Shown: piece by piece, positions 9,289 through 18,009 of the stretch | Numbering within the stretch: the first letter of the stretch is position 1 | Layout of the letters: each line of letters opens with the position of its first letter | From: an endosymbiont of Galathealinum brachiosum | GTDB taxonomy: Bacteria > Pseudomonadota > Gammaproteobacteria > SZUA-229 | Length of the DNA: 64,000 nucleotides | Direction of reading: 5' to 3' | Assembly: GCA_003349885.1 (NCBI GenBank) | Contig: QFXC01000008.1 | Coordinates: forward strand, 248,001 to 312,000 | Position numbers and translations under genes: made by a program | The notes under the pieces: model-generated | Database searches by the model: none | What the model was told of the DNA's origin: nothing | What the model saw: the letters and a program-made list of their open reading frames with translations, nothing else

Positions 9289-9901
9289 CATCACTTTAAT
9301 TTATGTACACGATCCTATGTGTAGCTGGTGTTATGGATTTAAACCTGCATTAAGTTTATTAATTGAAAAACTAAAGCATAAAGTAACAATACAATATTTA
9401 CTTGGAGGGTTAGCGACTGACACAGACGAACCAATGCCAGAAGCTATGCAGAAACAAATTAAGTTAAACTGGAAAAGAATTGAAGAAACAATTCCTGGTT
9501 GTATTTTTAACTATGAATTCTGGACATCCAACATACCAAAACGCTCTACCTACCCTGCCTGCAGAGCAGTGCTTGCTGCAAAAAACCAATCTGTAAGAGC
9601 TGAAGGTAAAATGAATTCTGCTATACAGAAAGCTTATTATTTAACAGCACAAAACCCATCGGACTATTCAGTACTTTACAATATAGCAAAAGAAATTAAT
9701 CTGGATGTAGATCAATTTAAATTTGATATCCACTCTGATAAAATAAATATAGACTTACAACGACAAATTACTCTAAGCAGAAAAATTGGAGCAGATAGCT
9801 TTCCTTCATTATTTATTAAAGTTGATGAAATTTATCACCCAATAGTACTCGATTACAATAATGTCGATATAATTATCGAACATATAAATGATTATTTATA
9901 A
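9278..9901 (+). CDS. DsbA-family thioredoxin-fold protein (FrnE-like)
   Basis: A cytoplasmic-type DsbA-family protein of 207 residues from the ATG at 9278; an ATG at 9266 would add four residues, and neither has a clear ribosome site. It begins directly with the first strand and has the redox motif CSWC at about 15-18 in the context HDPMCSWCYGF. The cis-Pro loop is DSFPSLFIK near 170. No signal peptide is present. The pattern fits the FrnE/DsbA-like oxidoreductases of unknown substrate. It overlaps rluA upstream and is 2 bases from the DUF3025 gene downstream, so the three appear to be one operon. Confidence 0.82.
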   Translation: MNSNITLIYVHDPMCSWCYGFKPALSLLIEKLKHKVTIQYLLGGLATDTDEPMPEAMQKQIKLNWKRIEETIPGCIFNYEFWTSNIPKRSTYPACRAVLAAKNQSVRAEGKMNSAIQKAYYLTAQNPSDYSVLYNIAKEINLDVDQFKFDIHSDKINIDLQRQITLSRKIGADSFPSLFIKVDEIYHPIVLDYNNVDIIIEHINDYL

Positions 9902-9903
9902 TT

Positions 9904-10680
9904 ATGACTATTAAAGACCAATGGAACACATCAATCTTTCACAGCTCACCTATTATTCGACAGCTTCAATCACTGACGAATAATTTCGGTCAATTTAATG
10001 ACTGGCCGACCATCAATGAATATTCTGAATTATTTAATAAAAAAGATGTAGGCATTAAACCTGTTCCACAATCGACAAGTATAAATAGCTTTGAAGATCA
10101 ATATGAACCACGAGTTTATTTAAAAAACGAATTACAGACCAGAACATATAACTGGCATGATTTTTTTAATGCTCTCATCTGGCTTAAGTTTCCAAAAACA
10201 AAAAAAACATTGAATAAAATTCATTACAAACAGGCCATTAAAAGACCAGTAGGAAGCAATCGTTCAACTCTCGAAAATAGAATTACACAGTTTGATGAAT
10301 GCGGTGCCATCATAATCACAAATAACAGAAAGATGCTTGATCTTATAAAAAACCATCAATGGCATGAACTGTTTATTAGCAATCAGAATGAATTTGAAAA
10401 TAATCTACGCTGCGTTATATTTGGACATGCTATGTTTGAAAAAGCTATAAACCCTTATATCGGTATGACCTGTCATTGCATCCTGCTTGAAGATCAGTTG
10501 TTATTAGATGATATAAACAACGATAATTACAAAGATCTGGATGAAAAACTGGCAAATATCTGGGAAAATCAGATATCCAGTAACCCTCAGAAATTTAATG
10601 CCTTACCTCTACTTGGAATCCCCGGTTACTGGCCAGTACAGAATGAAGACTTTTACACAAATACAAATTATTTTAGATAA
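9904..10680 (+). CDS. DUF3025 family protein
   Basis: A 258-residue protein that fits the DUF3025 family of proteobacteria. The characteristic central part is YNWHDFFNALIWLKFPKTK followed by the conserved NRSTLENRITQFDECGAII segment and a C-terminal LPLLGIPGYWPVQN. No catalytic site is established for the family. It is the last gene of the DUF3820-rluA-DsbA-like-DUF3025 run and is followed by a long gene-free stretch. Confidence 0.82.
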   Translation: MTIKDQWNTSIFHSSPIIRQLQSLTNNFGQFNDWPTINEYSELFNKKDVGIKPVPQSTSINSFEDQYEPRVYLKNELQTRTYNWHDFFNALIWLKFPKTKKTLNKIHYKQAIKRPVGSNRSTLENRITQFDECGAIIITNNRKMLDLIKNHQWHELFISNQNEFENNLRCVIFGHAMFEKAINPYIGMTCHCILLEDQLLLDDINNDNYKDLDEKLANIWENQISSNPQKFNALPLLGIPGYWPVQNEDFYTNTNYFR

Positions 10681-11078
10681 TTCGTTAAATATCAATAAGT
10701 TAGCTACCGCGCCTCAACTCTAATAATTAACTCTTTAATCTAAAAAGTCGATAGATAACCGCTAATAAACCAGATAAAGATTGTTTTATTCAAGAAACCC
10801 CCTATAGTTAAGTTTACCGTAATACCTAACTTCGTGAAGTTGATCACAATATTAACCCTTTTAGGGGATTAGTATTACAAGCGTGGTGTTGCGGCAAGGC
10901 CTAAATGCAATCCATCAAATGTTAAAAGCACCAGCAAAACGTATGTTTTGCATAAAAGAATGTGCACTAACAACATCTATACCTCATATTCGGGTGTGGT
11001 GGATTCGACAATCCTCATATGCAATGTTATGTGTACTTTTGTACTTTTACAGAATTGCTACGCTAACAGGAAGTGTAC
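10681..11078. other. Gene-free stretch between DUF3025 and DUF1631 genes
   Basis: About 398 bases hold no convincing gene. A 69-codon frame (10883-11092) has no recognisable protein character and overlaps the next gene. Small hairpins are visible at 10830-10843 (AACTT/AAGTT around CGTG) and 10934-10951 (GCAAAAC, loop GTAT, GTTTTGC). Neither is followed by a clear T-run. The region should contain the promoter for the DUF1631 gene, but I could not place it with confidence. No tRNA-like cloverleaf was recognised. Confidence 0.5.
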
Positions 11079-12536
11079 ATGAGCCCTTTTGATAACACGG
11101 TAAAGATTTCGGCTATTAATCTTGATGATAAAGAGTATCTCTCTAAAATCATCAATGGTTATGTAAAAGACTCGGCAGGCGATAACACTGCCCTGCGTAA
11201 TTCTGCATCTGGTAAAAACTTCTTTAACCGCGATGATGTTTTAAAAGCATTAACAAATATACAGCTGACATATAAATCAAAATATATTGCGGGTCAGCAG
11301 GTCAACATTAATACCGATAAATTTCAAACTGCCTTACTCAACAGCATGGCAAAAATGAGTAATGTGACCGTTCCAAAAACAATGAACCAGATAGATGGGC
11401 GCACGATTGATTTTGTTGAGATGATTTTTGGCGCATTTTTACGTGATCAGAACATTTCAGGTGCCATTAAAACCCTGTTATTAAGATTGCAAATACCCGT
11501 TATTAAAACTTCACTTATTGATCATAATTTTTTCTACGACAACAAACATCCTGCAAGAACTTTACTTGATACTGTAGCGCATCTGGGAATCGGCATTGAC
11601 GATGAAGACAACACCGTTTATCAGACTATAAATTTAATACTTGATCAGCTTTTACGTAGCTTTGATAAAAACACTGTTAGCTTTAGAACTGCACTGACTT
11701 CTTTACAACGCTTAAAGACAATTGAGCAAAAGAATTTAAAACAAAATGAAGATGTAACTCGTGCTCAAATCGTAAAGGAACATGCTAGACAAATTGTGTT
11801 GTCTGAATTGCAGTACCACACAATGAATATCAAACTACCAAAACCTATACAACCATTACTTCTTAATAACTGGTCAACGTATATGTTTGGTAGCTATTTA
11901 AAATTTGGAAAGAGTAGTTATGAGTGGCAGGAATCTATAGATATACTTAAAATCGTCACTAAATCATTATCTACAATAAACAATCGTAAAGAATGGCTTT
12001 CTTTAAACAATAACTATGAAGAAATAGTAACCACTATAAGAGCTAAACTTGCAACAACAAAACAGAATAAAGAAAAGTCGCACATAGCGACTGAAAATCT
12101 GAAACGACATTACGAAAAAACAATACACAATTCTGAATACTTTGAAGAGAAAGCATTAACTGAAGAAAATGATATTTCATTAAAAGACTCAGTATACGCT
12201 GACAATAGTCAGGATGAGCCAAGTCCAAGTGAAAAAACACAACAGACATCTATAGATATTATTTCAGAATTACCTGAGTACGTTAGACCTGGCGTCTGGT
12301 TTAAAATCTATACTGGTGAAGACACACCACCACGCAGACTTAAGCTTTCTATCATTACCGAGGAAGATGCACGTATGATTTTCGTTGACCGAAAAGGCAC
12401 TATGGTTATAGAAAAAAATGCATCAAAATTTAATATAGAACTACTGAATGATCAATCTCATTTACTTGAAGATCACTCTGTATTTGATCATGCCTTGAGT
12501 CAGGTTATTGCAAATATCTCTAATAATGGAAAATAA
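11079..12536 (+). CDS. DUF1631 family protein, short form
   Basis: A 485-residue protein of the DUF1631 family, recognised by HPARTLLDTVAHLGIG (about 164-179), LFNNWSTYM-like LLLNNWSTYMFGS and the C-terminal VRPGVWFKIYTGE domain. The ATG at 11079 is chosen over the GTG at 11073 because AGGAAG at 11068-11073 is correctly placed for it. As I recall, family members are usually about 700 residues or more, so about 200 N-terminal residues seem to be missing. No in-frame extension exists upstream. A charged, low-complexity linker (about 330-400) separates the two conserved parts. Function is unknown. A strong terminator follows. Confidence 0.75.
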   Translation: MSPFDNTVKISAINLDDKEYLSKIINGYVKDSAGDNTALRNSASGKNFFNRDDVLKALTNIQLTYKSKYIAGQQVNINTDKFQTALLNSMAKMSNVTVPKTMNQIDGRTIDFVEMIFGAFLRDQNISGAIKTLLLRLQIPVIKTSLIDHNFFYDNKHPARTLLDTVAHLGIGIDDEDNTVYQTINLILDQLLRSFDKNTVSFRTALTSLQRLKTIEQKNLKQNEDVTRAQIVKEHARQIVLSELQYHTMNIKLPKPIQPLLLNNWSTYMFGSYLKFGKSSYEWQESIDILKIVTKSLSTINNRKEWLSLNNNYEEIVTTIRAKLATTKQNKEKSHIATENLKRHYEKTIHNSEYFEEKALTEENDISLKDSVYADNSQDEPSPSEKTQQTSIDIISELPEYVRPGVWFKIYTGEDTPPRRLKLSIITEEDARMIFVDRKGTMVIEKNASKFNIELLNDQSHLLEDHSVFDHALSQVIANISNNGK

Positions 12537-12579
12537 ATTAATATCTAAAATATAATAATAATCTAGCATCAGCATATTA

Positions 12580-12607
12580 AGCACCCAAATGGGTGCTTTG
12601 TTTTTTA
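12580..12607 (+). terminator. Rho-independent terminator after the DUF1631 gene
   Basis: A perfect 7-bp stem AGCACCC / GGGTGCT with an AAAT loop is followed by TTGTTTTTT. It lies 43 bases past the DUF1631 stop and just before the 3' end of the convergent gene at 12621. Confidence 0.85.
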
Positions 12608-12620
12608 TAAATGTCCTGAA

Positions 12621-13781
12621 TTAAGCTTTCCAGTGATCAGTAGCAATCCCCTGCCCAAGGTCAGCTTCAATCAATCGACTTCTCACATCCAGTAATTTTT
12701 CAATTAATGCAGGCTCCTGTTTTTCATAAGCATCCGCATCAGGAACACGCTTAACAACAACACCTAACAATTCAGTAATCGCATTACCAATAGAGTTTTG
12801 ACTAATCGTAACAATTAAATCACCCTGATCATTACGATAAATAAGCTGTTTAAATGCTGGTTGCCAACGAATCGAATTAGAATACTTAGGATCCTGAATA
12901 CATTGTTCACGAACTTTTTTAGCGGCTCCAAGAAAATCATTATTAAATAAGAGCGTAGATTTCACATGTTCCGGGTAATAAGCATCTTTCGGCACAGGGG
13001 AGTTTCGTGAAGAAACCTGTGAAAAGAAAGCGCGATAAAAATCAATAAATCCTTTTAGAATCTCATCATATTCCTGCCAGAATCGAATATCTTTTAGAGC
13101 TTCAACACCACCCTGTATTTTCCAGCTTGGTAAACCCTGAGGATAACCCGTTAATTGAAACATTGATTCATTACTATGAACCGGGGTTAAGATTTCAAGA
13201 TCCAGTACGGATAAAAAATCTCTATATACATCCCTCATATAAGACTGAAACAAGCTATGTTGCCCGCCATCAGTCAGGTTTGCATTGCCTGGGTCCGCCA
13301 ATTCTGCATTTGTAAGTTCTTTTTTGTCAAAAACAATAAAATGATTATGTAACATGCGGATACTTGGCACACCTGGTGAAGTAAGTGGCCATGTTGCATC
13401 TAAACTGGCCTCACCTGCTAATACCAGATGATCATCTGGATCAGGAAACTTCTCGAGCATATACTCGATTACTATCTGATTCATTCTATTCCAGTCATTT
13501 TTAACCCGGTCAGGCACCTGAGTTCTTCGTACAGGCCTGCCTAAAGGGTTTAAAACTGATTTAGACGTGTTATAGATGATGGATGTATCAAATACATTTG
13601 AGTGGCCTAATGCCTTTCTATAAAGCAATAAACCCTCAGGGTTTTCTAATAAGCCATTATTATTAGTTAAGTCATTAAGATTTTCAGTACTATTAAAAAA
13701 TTCGTTCGCCGCCATACCTTCAGGCACATCGAGTGGTATAGGACGAAATGGAGTAACAATTTGACGAGGGCCGACTTGCAT
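12621..13781 (-). CDS. Unrecognised 386-residue protein
   Basis: I do not recognise this protein. It is a soluble 386-residue chain without signal peptide or membrane segment, rich in aromatic and charged residues in its middle third. Visible features are an N-terminal PFRPIPLDVPEG, a stretch MLHNHFIVFDKKEL (about 143-156) whose HNHF could be a metal- or nucleotide-binding site, and WKIQGGVEALKD near 222. The HNHFIVF pattern is loosely reminiscent of HIT-superfamily nucleotidyl transferases, but this is weak. It stands alone, convergent with DUF1631, with 233 bases of AT-rich DNA upstream. Confidence 0.7.
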   Translation of the reverse strand: MQVGPRQIVTPFRPIPLDVPEGMAANEFFNSTENLNDLTNNNGLLENPEGLLLYRKALGHSNVFDTSIIYNTSKSVLNPLGRPVRRTQVPDRVKNDWNRMNQIVIEYMLEKFPDPDDHLVLAGEASLDATWPLTSPGVPSIRMLHNHFIVFDKKELTNAELADPGNANLTDGGQHSLFQSYMRDVYRDFLSVLDLEILTPVHSNESMFQLTGYPQGLPSWKIQGGVEALKDIRFWQEYDEILKGFIDFYRAFFSQVSSRNSPVPKDAYYPEHVKSTLLFNNDFLGAAKKVREQCIQDPKYSNSIRWQPAFKQLIYRNDQGDLIVTISQNSIGNAITELLGVVVKRVPDADAYEKQEPALIEKLLDVRSRLIEADLGQGIATDHWKA

Positions 13782-13950
13782 AGCGTTATCCTGAATAATT
13801 AGCAGAATTTAATATAGCATGCTGGAATTAGATACCAATTCAGTATTTTTGATATCCATATAATATATATTTTCTAAATACTCACTGTTTAATTCAAGTA
13901 AATATCATTTAAAACTCACTATATAAATATTAAAAAAGCATTTATTAGAA

Positions 13951-13968
13951 TTCCAGTTTTATCTGGAA
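13951..13968 (-). terminator. Possible weak terminator after ycbL
   Basis: A 6-bp stem TTCCAG / CTGGAA with a 6-base loop lies 47 bases downstream of the ycbL stop on the minus strand, and a T-rich stretch follows on that strand only after about 15 bases. The spacing is poor for an intrinsic terminator, so this is tentative. Confidence 0.25.
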
Positions 13969-14014
13969 AGCCTGCTCTCACAACGCTCATATGACTTAAA
14001 TACTCTTTTCTTTA

Positions 14015-14647
14015 CTATACCAGAAAAGGGTTATTCACACGTTCCTCACCTATAGTAGACTCGGGGCCGTGCCCGGGTATAAACCGAAAATGATCGTCTA
14101 AAGAAAGCAGCTTTGTTTTGATCGAGGTCAATAATTGCTGATGATCGCCTCGTGGAAAATCGGTTCGACCAATTGAGTGTTTAAAAATTACATCACCCAC
14201 CCAAAGCAACTGTTGTTTATCATGTTTTAAAACAACGTGCCCTGGCGTATGCCCTGGTAAATACATTACTGAAAATTTTTCCTCGCCCAGAGTAAGTTTT
14301 TCACCCTCTATAAGCCATTTATCAGGCATAAAATTTTCAACCAGTGCGAAACCAAACATTTCACATTGTTTAGGTAGAGCATTAATTAAGAACTCATCCT
14401 CTTTATGGGGGCCTATCACAGGAATAGCTAATCGTTTCTTTAACTCTGCTGTAGCACCTACATGATCAAGATGCCCATGAGTCAACCAGATAGCCGTTAG
14501 ATTCACTTCATTTTCAGCAATTGCCTTTTGAAGTTTATCAACCTCACCTCCCGGATCTATTAATACTGCATCTCGTGTTTTATCACACCACACTAAAGAA
14601 CAATTTTGCTGAAAACTGGTAACAGGAATAATTTGATACTGAAGCAT
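14015..14647 (-). CDS. ycbL: Metallo-beta-lactamase fold hydrolase YcbL (type II glyoxalase-like)
   Basis: A 210-residue protein very similar in length and sequence to E. coli YcbL (215 residues), a glyoxalase II-like hydrolase. The metal-binding motif THGHLDH is at 56-62. Other zinc ligands are in LPGHTPGHVV (His near 131), VGDVIFKHSIGR (Asp) and the terminal FIPGHGPESTIG (His). The protein lacks the substrate-binding C-terminal domain of classical GloB. It sits 3 bases downstream of the FMN reductase gene in the same direction, suggesting one transcript. Confidence 0.88.
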   Translation of the reverse strand: MLQYQIIPVTSFQQNCSLVWCDKTRDAVLIDPGGEVDKLQKAIAENEVNLTAIWLTHGHLDHVGATAELKKRLAIPVIGPHKEDEFLINALPKQCEMFGFALVENFMPDKWLIEGEKLTLGEEKFSVMYLPGHTPGHVVLKHDKQQLLWVGDVIFKHSIGRTDFPRGDHQQLLTSIKTKLLSLDDHFRFIPGHGPESTIGEERVNNPFLV

Positions 14648-14650
14648 AAA

Positions 14651-15262
14651 CTACATTCCATTTCCAAATTTATCTGTATCTGTTGCTCCACTATCTCTCA
14701 CCTGCTTTAATGCAATAACATATTCTTTAAGTATATTTAATGACCACTCTATTCTTTCCCTAAAATATGAATCAGCAGATTCATCATTATCCTCTGCTTT
14801 GTCATTAAGTACTTTTTCAACATTACGAATAATCATTTGTTCCGGGATGTAACATAAACGACTATTTTTATAACTACTCATACGTAACTCAGCAATCGGA
14901 TACGCTCCACCATCTGCAGAGGAAATAGAAACTATTTTAGCCGGTTTATTACCCAGCTCATTTCGTCCAAATATCAGAAAAAAATTCTTCAATCCTGCAG
15001 GAACCTGACCGTGCCATTCAGGTGTAATGACAACAAAACCATCACTACTTGATAACTGTTCACGGTATGGCGCAAGTAATGAAGTCCATTTTTCTTCACC
15101 ATCCCAGATACCTTCATCCCAGAGAGGTAGTGGGTTACTGGCCAGGTCAATAATTGGCGCTTCATCACATATGTTGTTAAGCATTACTTTCTGATAATGT
15201 TTAGCAACTTTAGTGCTTTGTGAATTTTCTCTATGGCTACCACTTATGATTGTTATTTTCAT
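14651..15262 (-). CDS. NADPH-dependent FMN reductase family protein
   Basis: A 203-residue flavodoxin-like protein (PF03358). The FMN phosphate loop is ISGSHRENSQSTKVAK at 5-20, and the second FMN loop is ITPEWHGQVPAGLKNFF near 79-95, followed by the conserved KPAKIVSISSADGG. Relatives include azo- and quinone reductases and ArsH-type proteins, so the physiological acceptor is unknown. It is 3 bases upstream of ycbL and 7 bases downstream of a small unknown gene; all three are on the minus strand. Confidence 0.82.
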   Translation of the reverse strand: MKITIISGSHRENSQSTKVAKHYQKVMLNNICDEAPIIDLASNPLPLWDEGIWDGEEKWTSLLAPYREQLSSSDGFVVITPEWHGQVPAGLKNFFLIFGRNELGNKPAKIVSISSADGGAYPIAELRMSSYKNSRLCYIPEQMIIRNVEKVLNDKAEDNDESADSYFRERIEWSLNILKEYVIALKQVRDSGATDTDKFGNGM

Positions 15263-15269
15263 ACTTTAC

Positions 15270-15593
15270 TCATATTAGTTTCAAATTAATAATTTCATCA
15301 GACAAAACGATACGAATCTCATTTAGTTCAGGTTTTCTACTCATCAAATACGCTGACAAAACCTCTAGTATATTTGAATCATTATTTTCAATAGCATCGA
15401 ACAACTTCAAAGAAACAAACTGCAATTTTTGAAAATCCGTTGGTGCTGCAACTTTTTGTTCACCAAGCTGTATACCTCGAGCCATGTCTTCTTCAATTTC
15501 ATCCAGAAAACGCCTGACTCGTGCAGGTACAGGTTTAACCGAATAGTTGTAAATTATCTGCTTATTCCGGGTGACATTAAAGCTGTTTTTCAT
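15270..15593 (-). CDS. Unrecognised 107-residue protein
   Basis: I do not recognise this small soluble protein. It opens with a basic segment and then PVPARVRRFLDEIEEDMARGIQ, a probable amphipathic helix, followed by KLQFVSLKLFDAIENND and a C-terminal EIRIVLSDEIINLKLI. No Cys pairs, signal peptide or membrane helix are present. It begins a three-gene unit with the FMN reductase and ycbL, which supports it being a real gene. A bidirectional-looking terminator lies just upstream. Confidence 0.65.
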   Translation of the reverse strand: MKNSFNVTRNKQIIYNYSVKPVPARVRRFLDEIEEDMARGIQLGEQKVAAPTDFQKLQFVSLKLFDAIENNDSNILEVLSAYLMSRKPELNEIRIVLSDEIINLKLI

Positions 15594-15629
15594 AGGGTTA
15601 TTATTAGAACATTAATAGTTAATCAATAC

Positions 15630-15662
15630 AAAAAGAGCCGATGATAACATCGGCTCTTTTTA
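15630..15662 (-). terminator. Rho-independent terminator after the CNBD-rhodanese gene
   Basis: A perfect palindrome AAAAAGAGCCGATG-ATAA-CATCGGCTCTTTTT gives a GC-rich stem with T-runs on both strands. It is 23 bases downstream of the minus-strand gene ending at 15685 and could also stop plus-strand transcription. Confidence 0.85.
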
Positions 15663-15684
15663 ATGTTTTTACTGATACTGAAGC

Positions 15685-16743
15685 TTAATCAACCGAGTTT
15701 GTTTCATGCACCCAGTCTCTTATACCGCCTTCAAGACTAACCACATCGTACTGATTTTGCGCAAGCACTAATGTAGCAACGGAACTACGACTTCCAGCAT
15801 GACAATAAACAACATAACGCTTTGTTTTATCAAGCTCATCAATTCTATTCCTTAATTCAAAAAGAGGCATGAGTATGGCCCCTGGAATATGTGAATCATC
15901 AAATTCTTCTGCATACCTGACATCAATTGGCACATAATCAGTATCTAACATTGATTTGGCAATTGTTTGATTAACCGTTTTGATAAGCGGGTTTTTAATA
16001 ATTTCTTCGAAGTCAGACTTATCGAGAACCGATAATGTACTGTCCTCTTTCATTATAACTGTTTCGGATCGTACCCCGCCGGAAATCAGCGCCTCACATC
16101 CAAACGCATCACCTTCCGTTAGTTCAGCAATTTTCTGCGGCTCATCATCATATAATGTAACGGAATATACTTCAGCTGAACCTTCGGTGATTATATAATA
16201 CGAATCACCTTCCCCTCCCTGTTCTACAGCTGCTTCTCCTTTGGCAACTTTTATAGTACGCATTTTAGTAAATGCTAATTCAACCATTTCTGACGGCAGA
16301 CGACGAAACACTAATGAATTTCTTATTTTATCGAGTTGCCCCGCCAGTTCCTCATTCGTATCCTCCATCATATGAACAATCTCATCCCAGGAGATCAATT
16401 CATCCAGCATTTCTCTATCAGCATGGCAAATAATGCAATTAGAACGTGCAACAACTGTACTGGTTGATGGTTTAGAATTTAAAATAATTGGTGATTTACG
16501 GGTTTCTTCAGGTCCATCAATACAACGAACTTCGCCATCAGTAATAACATTAAGTGCCCCTTCAATTACAAACAGGTAATCTTTACCGGCACCACCCGTT
16601 ATTTGAAAAATTTCGCCTTCCCGCATCTCTATAAAACGAACTATATTAACAACTTCTGACATACGCTCCTGTGAGAGTAAGGTAAACGGCATGTAGTTTT
16701 TTGTAAGAGTATCTAATACCCGCTCCATCTTAACGCTTATCAT
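15685..16743 (-). CDS. Double cyclic-nucleotide-binding domain protein fused to rhodanese
   Basis: A 352-residue cytoplasmic protein from the ATG at 16743, which has AGGTG six bases upstream; a GTG three codons earlier is possible. It contains two CNBD folds (about 20-125 and 145-245; the second has GDAFGCEALISGG) and a C-terminal rhodanese domain with active-site Cys in CHAGSRS, residue 317 counted from the GTG. The PBC Arg-Ala signature for cAMP is not clear in either CNBD, so the ligand is unknown. No helix-turn-helix is present, so it is not a CRP-type regulator. It is monocistronic and ends at a strong terminator. Confidence 0.85.
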   Translation of the reverse strand: MISVKMERVLDTLTKNYMPFTLLSQERMSEVVNIVRFIEMREGEIFQITGGAGKDYLFVIEGALNVITDGEVRCIDGPEETRKSPIILNSKPSTSTVVARSNCIICHADREMLDELISWDEIVHMMEDTNEELAGQLDKIRNSLVFRRLPSEMVELAFTKMRTIKVAKGEAAVEQGGEGDSYYIITEGSAEVYSVTLYDDEPQKIAELTEGDAFGCEALISGGVRSETVIMKEDSTLSVLDKSDFEEIIKNPLIKTVNQTIAKSMLDTDYVPIDVRYAEEFDDSHIPGAILMPLFELRNRIDELDKTKRYVVYCHAGSRSSVATLVLAQNQYDVVSLEGGIRDWVHETNSVD

Positions 16744-16877
16744 ATTTAACACCTGTTCAAAAATTAAAAAGCACTACATCTTCTTTTAGTTCATGAATGA
16801 GCAAACAGCAAGCGCTGCATAAGTATGTTCCGGGCGTTTATTCACATATTAATAACGTTATTTTTTCAACTATCATT

Positions 16878-17531
16878 TTATTGAGTTATTTTATAAATAC
16901 ACTCTATTAGACTGGTTAACCCTCTCTCTTTAAATTTCTGATGTCCATCAAGCACATCACTCTCATGCAACAGTTCCACTTTAAATTCAGGCTGAAATAA
17001 ACGATTAATTTCATCACGTTTAACTGAAAATGGAGGACCAGACATTTGAGACTGATTGTATTCAAGTGTTATAAGAAATATTTGCGTTTCATCAGGTAAA
17101 GTATTTTTTAATAATTCGACATACTCACGTCGCATAACCTCAGGTAAGGCGATTAATGATGCACGATCATAAACTATTGATACATCCTCAAGAATTTCTT
17201 TATCAAGCTTAAAAAAATCACCCTGCAACAAATTAATATTTGAATTATGATATACGTTAAATTGCTTAAACTGATTTTTCTGTATTTTCAGTTTCTGCTC
17301 CTGAAAGAAATCATTAATTGCTTTTTCACTGCATTCGACCCCAAGAACAGAAAATTCCTTAGAAGCAAACCAGGCGATATCCAGGGTTTTACCACAAAGG
17401 GGTATGAATATTAGCGAGTGCGGCTTAGCATCAAAACTGTGCCAAAATTTATCAATATATGGATTCACTTCTGGCAGATGAAATGCAATCTGATTTTGTT
17501 CCCAGCGTTGTTTCCAAAAATCAAGCTCCAT
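16878..17531 (-). CDS. tpm: Thiopurine S-methyltransferase (TPMT family)
   Basis: A 217-residue class I SAM methyltransferase of the bacterial TPMT family. Landmarks are the N-terminal FWKQRWEQNQIAFHLPEVNP, the SAM loop IFIPLCGKTLDIAWFAS (about 41-57), GVECSEKAINDFF and VYDRASLIALPEVMR. Bacterial Tpm methylates thiopurines and, in some species, tellurite or selenite; the natural substrate is unclear. The start is supported by AAGGGTAAG upstream of the ATG. It is a single gene. Confidence 0.88.
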   Translation of the reverse strand: MELDFWKQRWEQNQIAFHLPEVNPYIDKFWHSFDAKPHSLIFIPLCGKTLDIAWFASKEFSVLGVECSEKAINDFFQEQKLKIQKNQFKQFNVYHNSNINLLQGDFFKLDKEILEDVSIVYDRASLIALPEVMRREYVELLKNTLPDETQIFLITLEYNQSQMSGPPFSVKRDEINRLFQPEFKVELLHESDVLDGHQKFKERGLTSLIECIYKITQ

Positions 17532-17605
17532 AATCTTACCCTTATAGAAAAATCTATGAACAGTTTACACCTGTCAATAATGATTAAAATAGTTTTAGAC
17601 ATACA

Positions 17606-17643
17606 CAAAAATACCCCGGAATATAATTCACGGGGTATTTTTT
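17606..17643 (-). terminator. Rho-independent terminator after comEA
   Basis: The inverted repeat AAAATACCCCG / CGGGGTATTTT with a 13-base loop lies 20 bases downstream of the comEA stop, with a T-run on the minus strand. A T-run on the plus strand means it could act in both directions. Confidence 0.75.
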
Positions 17644-17662
17644 ACTGAAAAATATAATGAAA

Positions 17663-17935
17663 TTATAAGCTTATATTTTCTTTATTTTTCTCAATCGTTT
17701 TTGAACTGATACCTTTTACATTTTGCAGATCATCGACAGACGCAAAAGGACCATTTTGTTTGCGATAATCAACTATTGCCTGTGCTTTCTTATCACCTAT
17801 ACCCGTTAACTCTGTTGATAAGGTTGATACATCTGCACTATTTATATTTACCTGCCCCGCCCATACTGCACCTGAATAGAGAGGTGCTACAAAAAACATC
17901 ATCACGCTTAAAACAACTGCTTTCATTATTTTCAT
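17663..17935 (-). CDS. ComEA-family exported helix-hairpin-helix protein
   Basis: A 90-residue protein from the ATG at 17935, chosen because AAGGAG lies eight bases upstream and it gives a clean signal peptide (MKIMKAVVLSVMMFFVAP ... VWA). The mature part is a single ComEA-type double HhH DNA-binding domain (VNINSADVSTLSTEL, then GIGDKKAQAIVDYR and DLQNVKGISSKTIE). In naturally competent bacteria ComEA binds incoming DNA in the periplasm. Short versions like this occur widely, so competence is possible but not shown. It lies downstream of pyrF on the same strand. Confidence 0.85.
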   Translation of the reverse strand: MKIMKAVVLSVMMFFVAPLYSGAVWAGQVNINSADVSTLSTELTGIGDKKAQAIVDYRKQNGPFASVDDLQNVKGISSKTIEKNKENISL

Positions 17936-18009
17936 TACGCTGACTCCTTGTTTAAATCCATTATTGGATTGGAGCGAACACACTAAACGATGATAGAGAT
18001 AAAAGGCAA

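Noticed and set aside
10883..11092. 69-codon open frame before the DUF1631 gene
   Set aside because: It starts without a ribosome site, has no recognisable protein character and overlaps the DUF1631 start. It is more likely non-coding.
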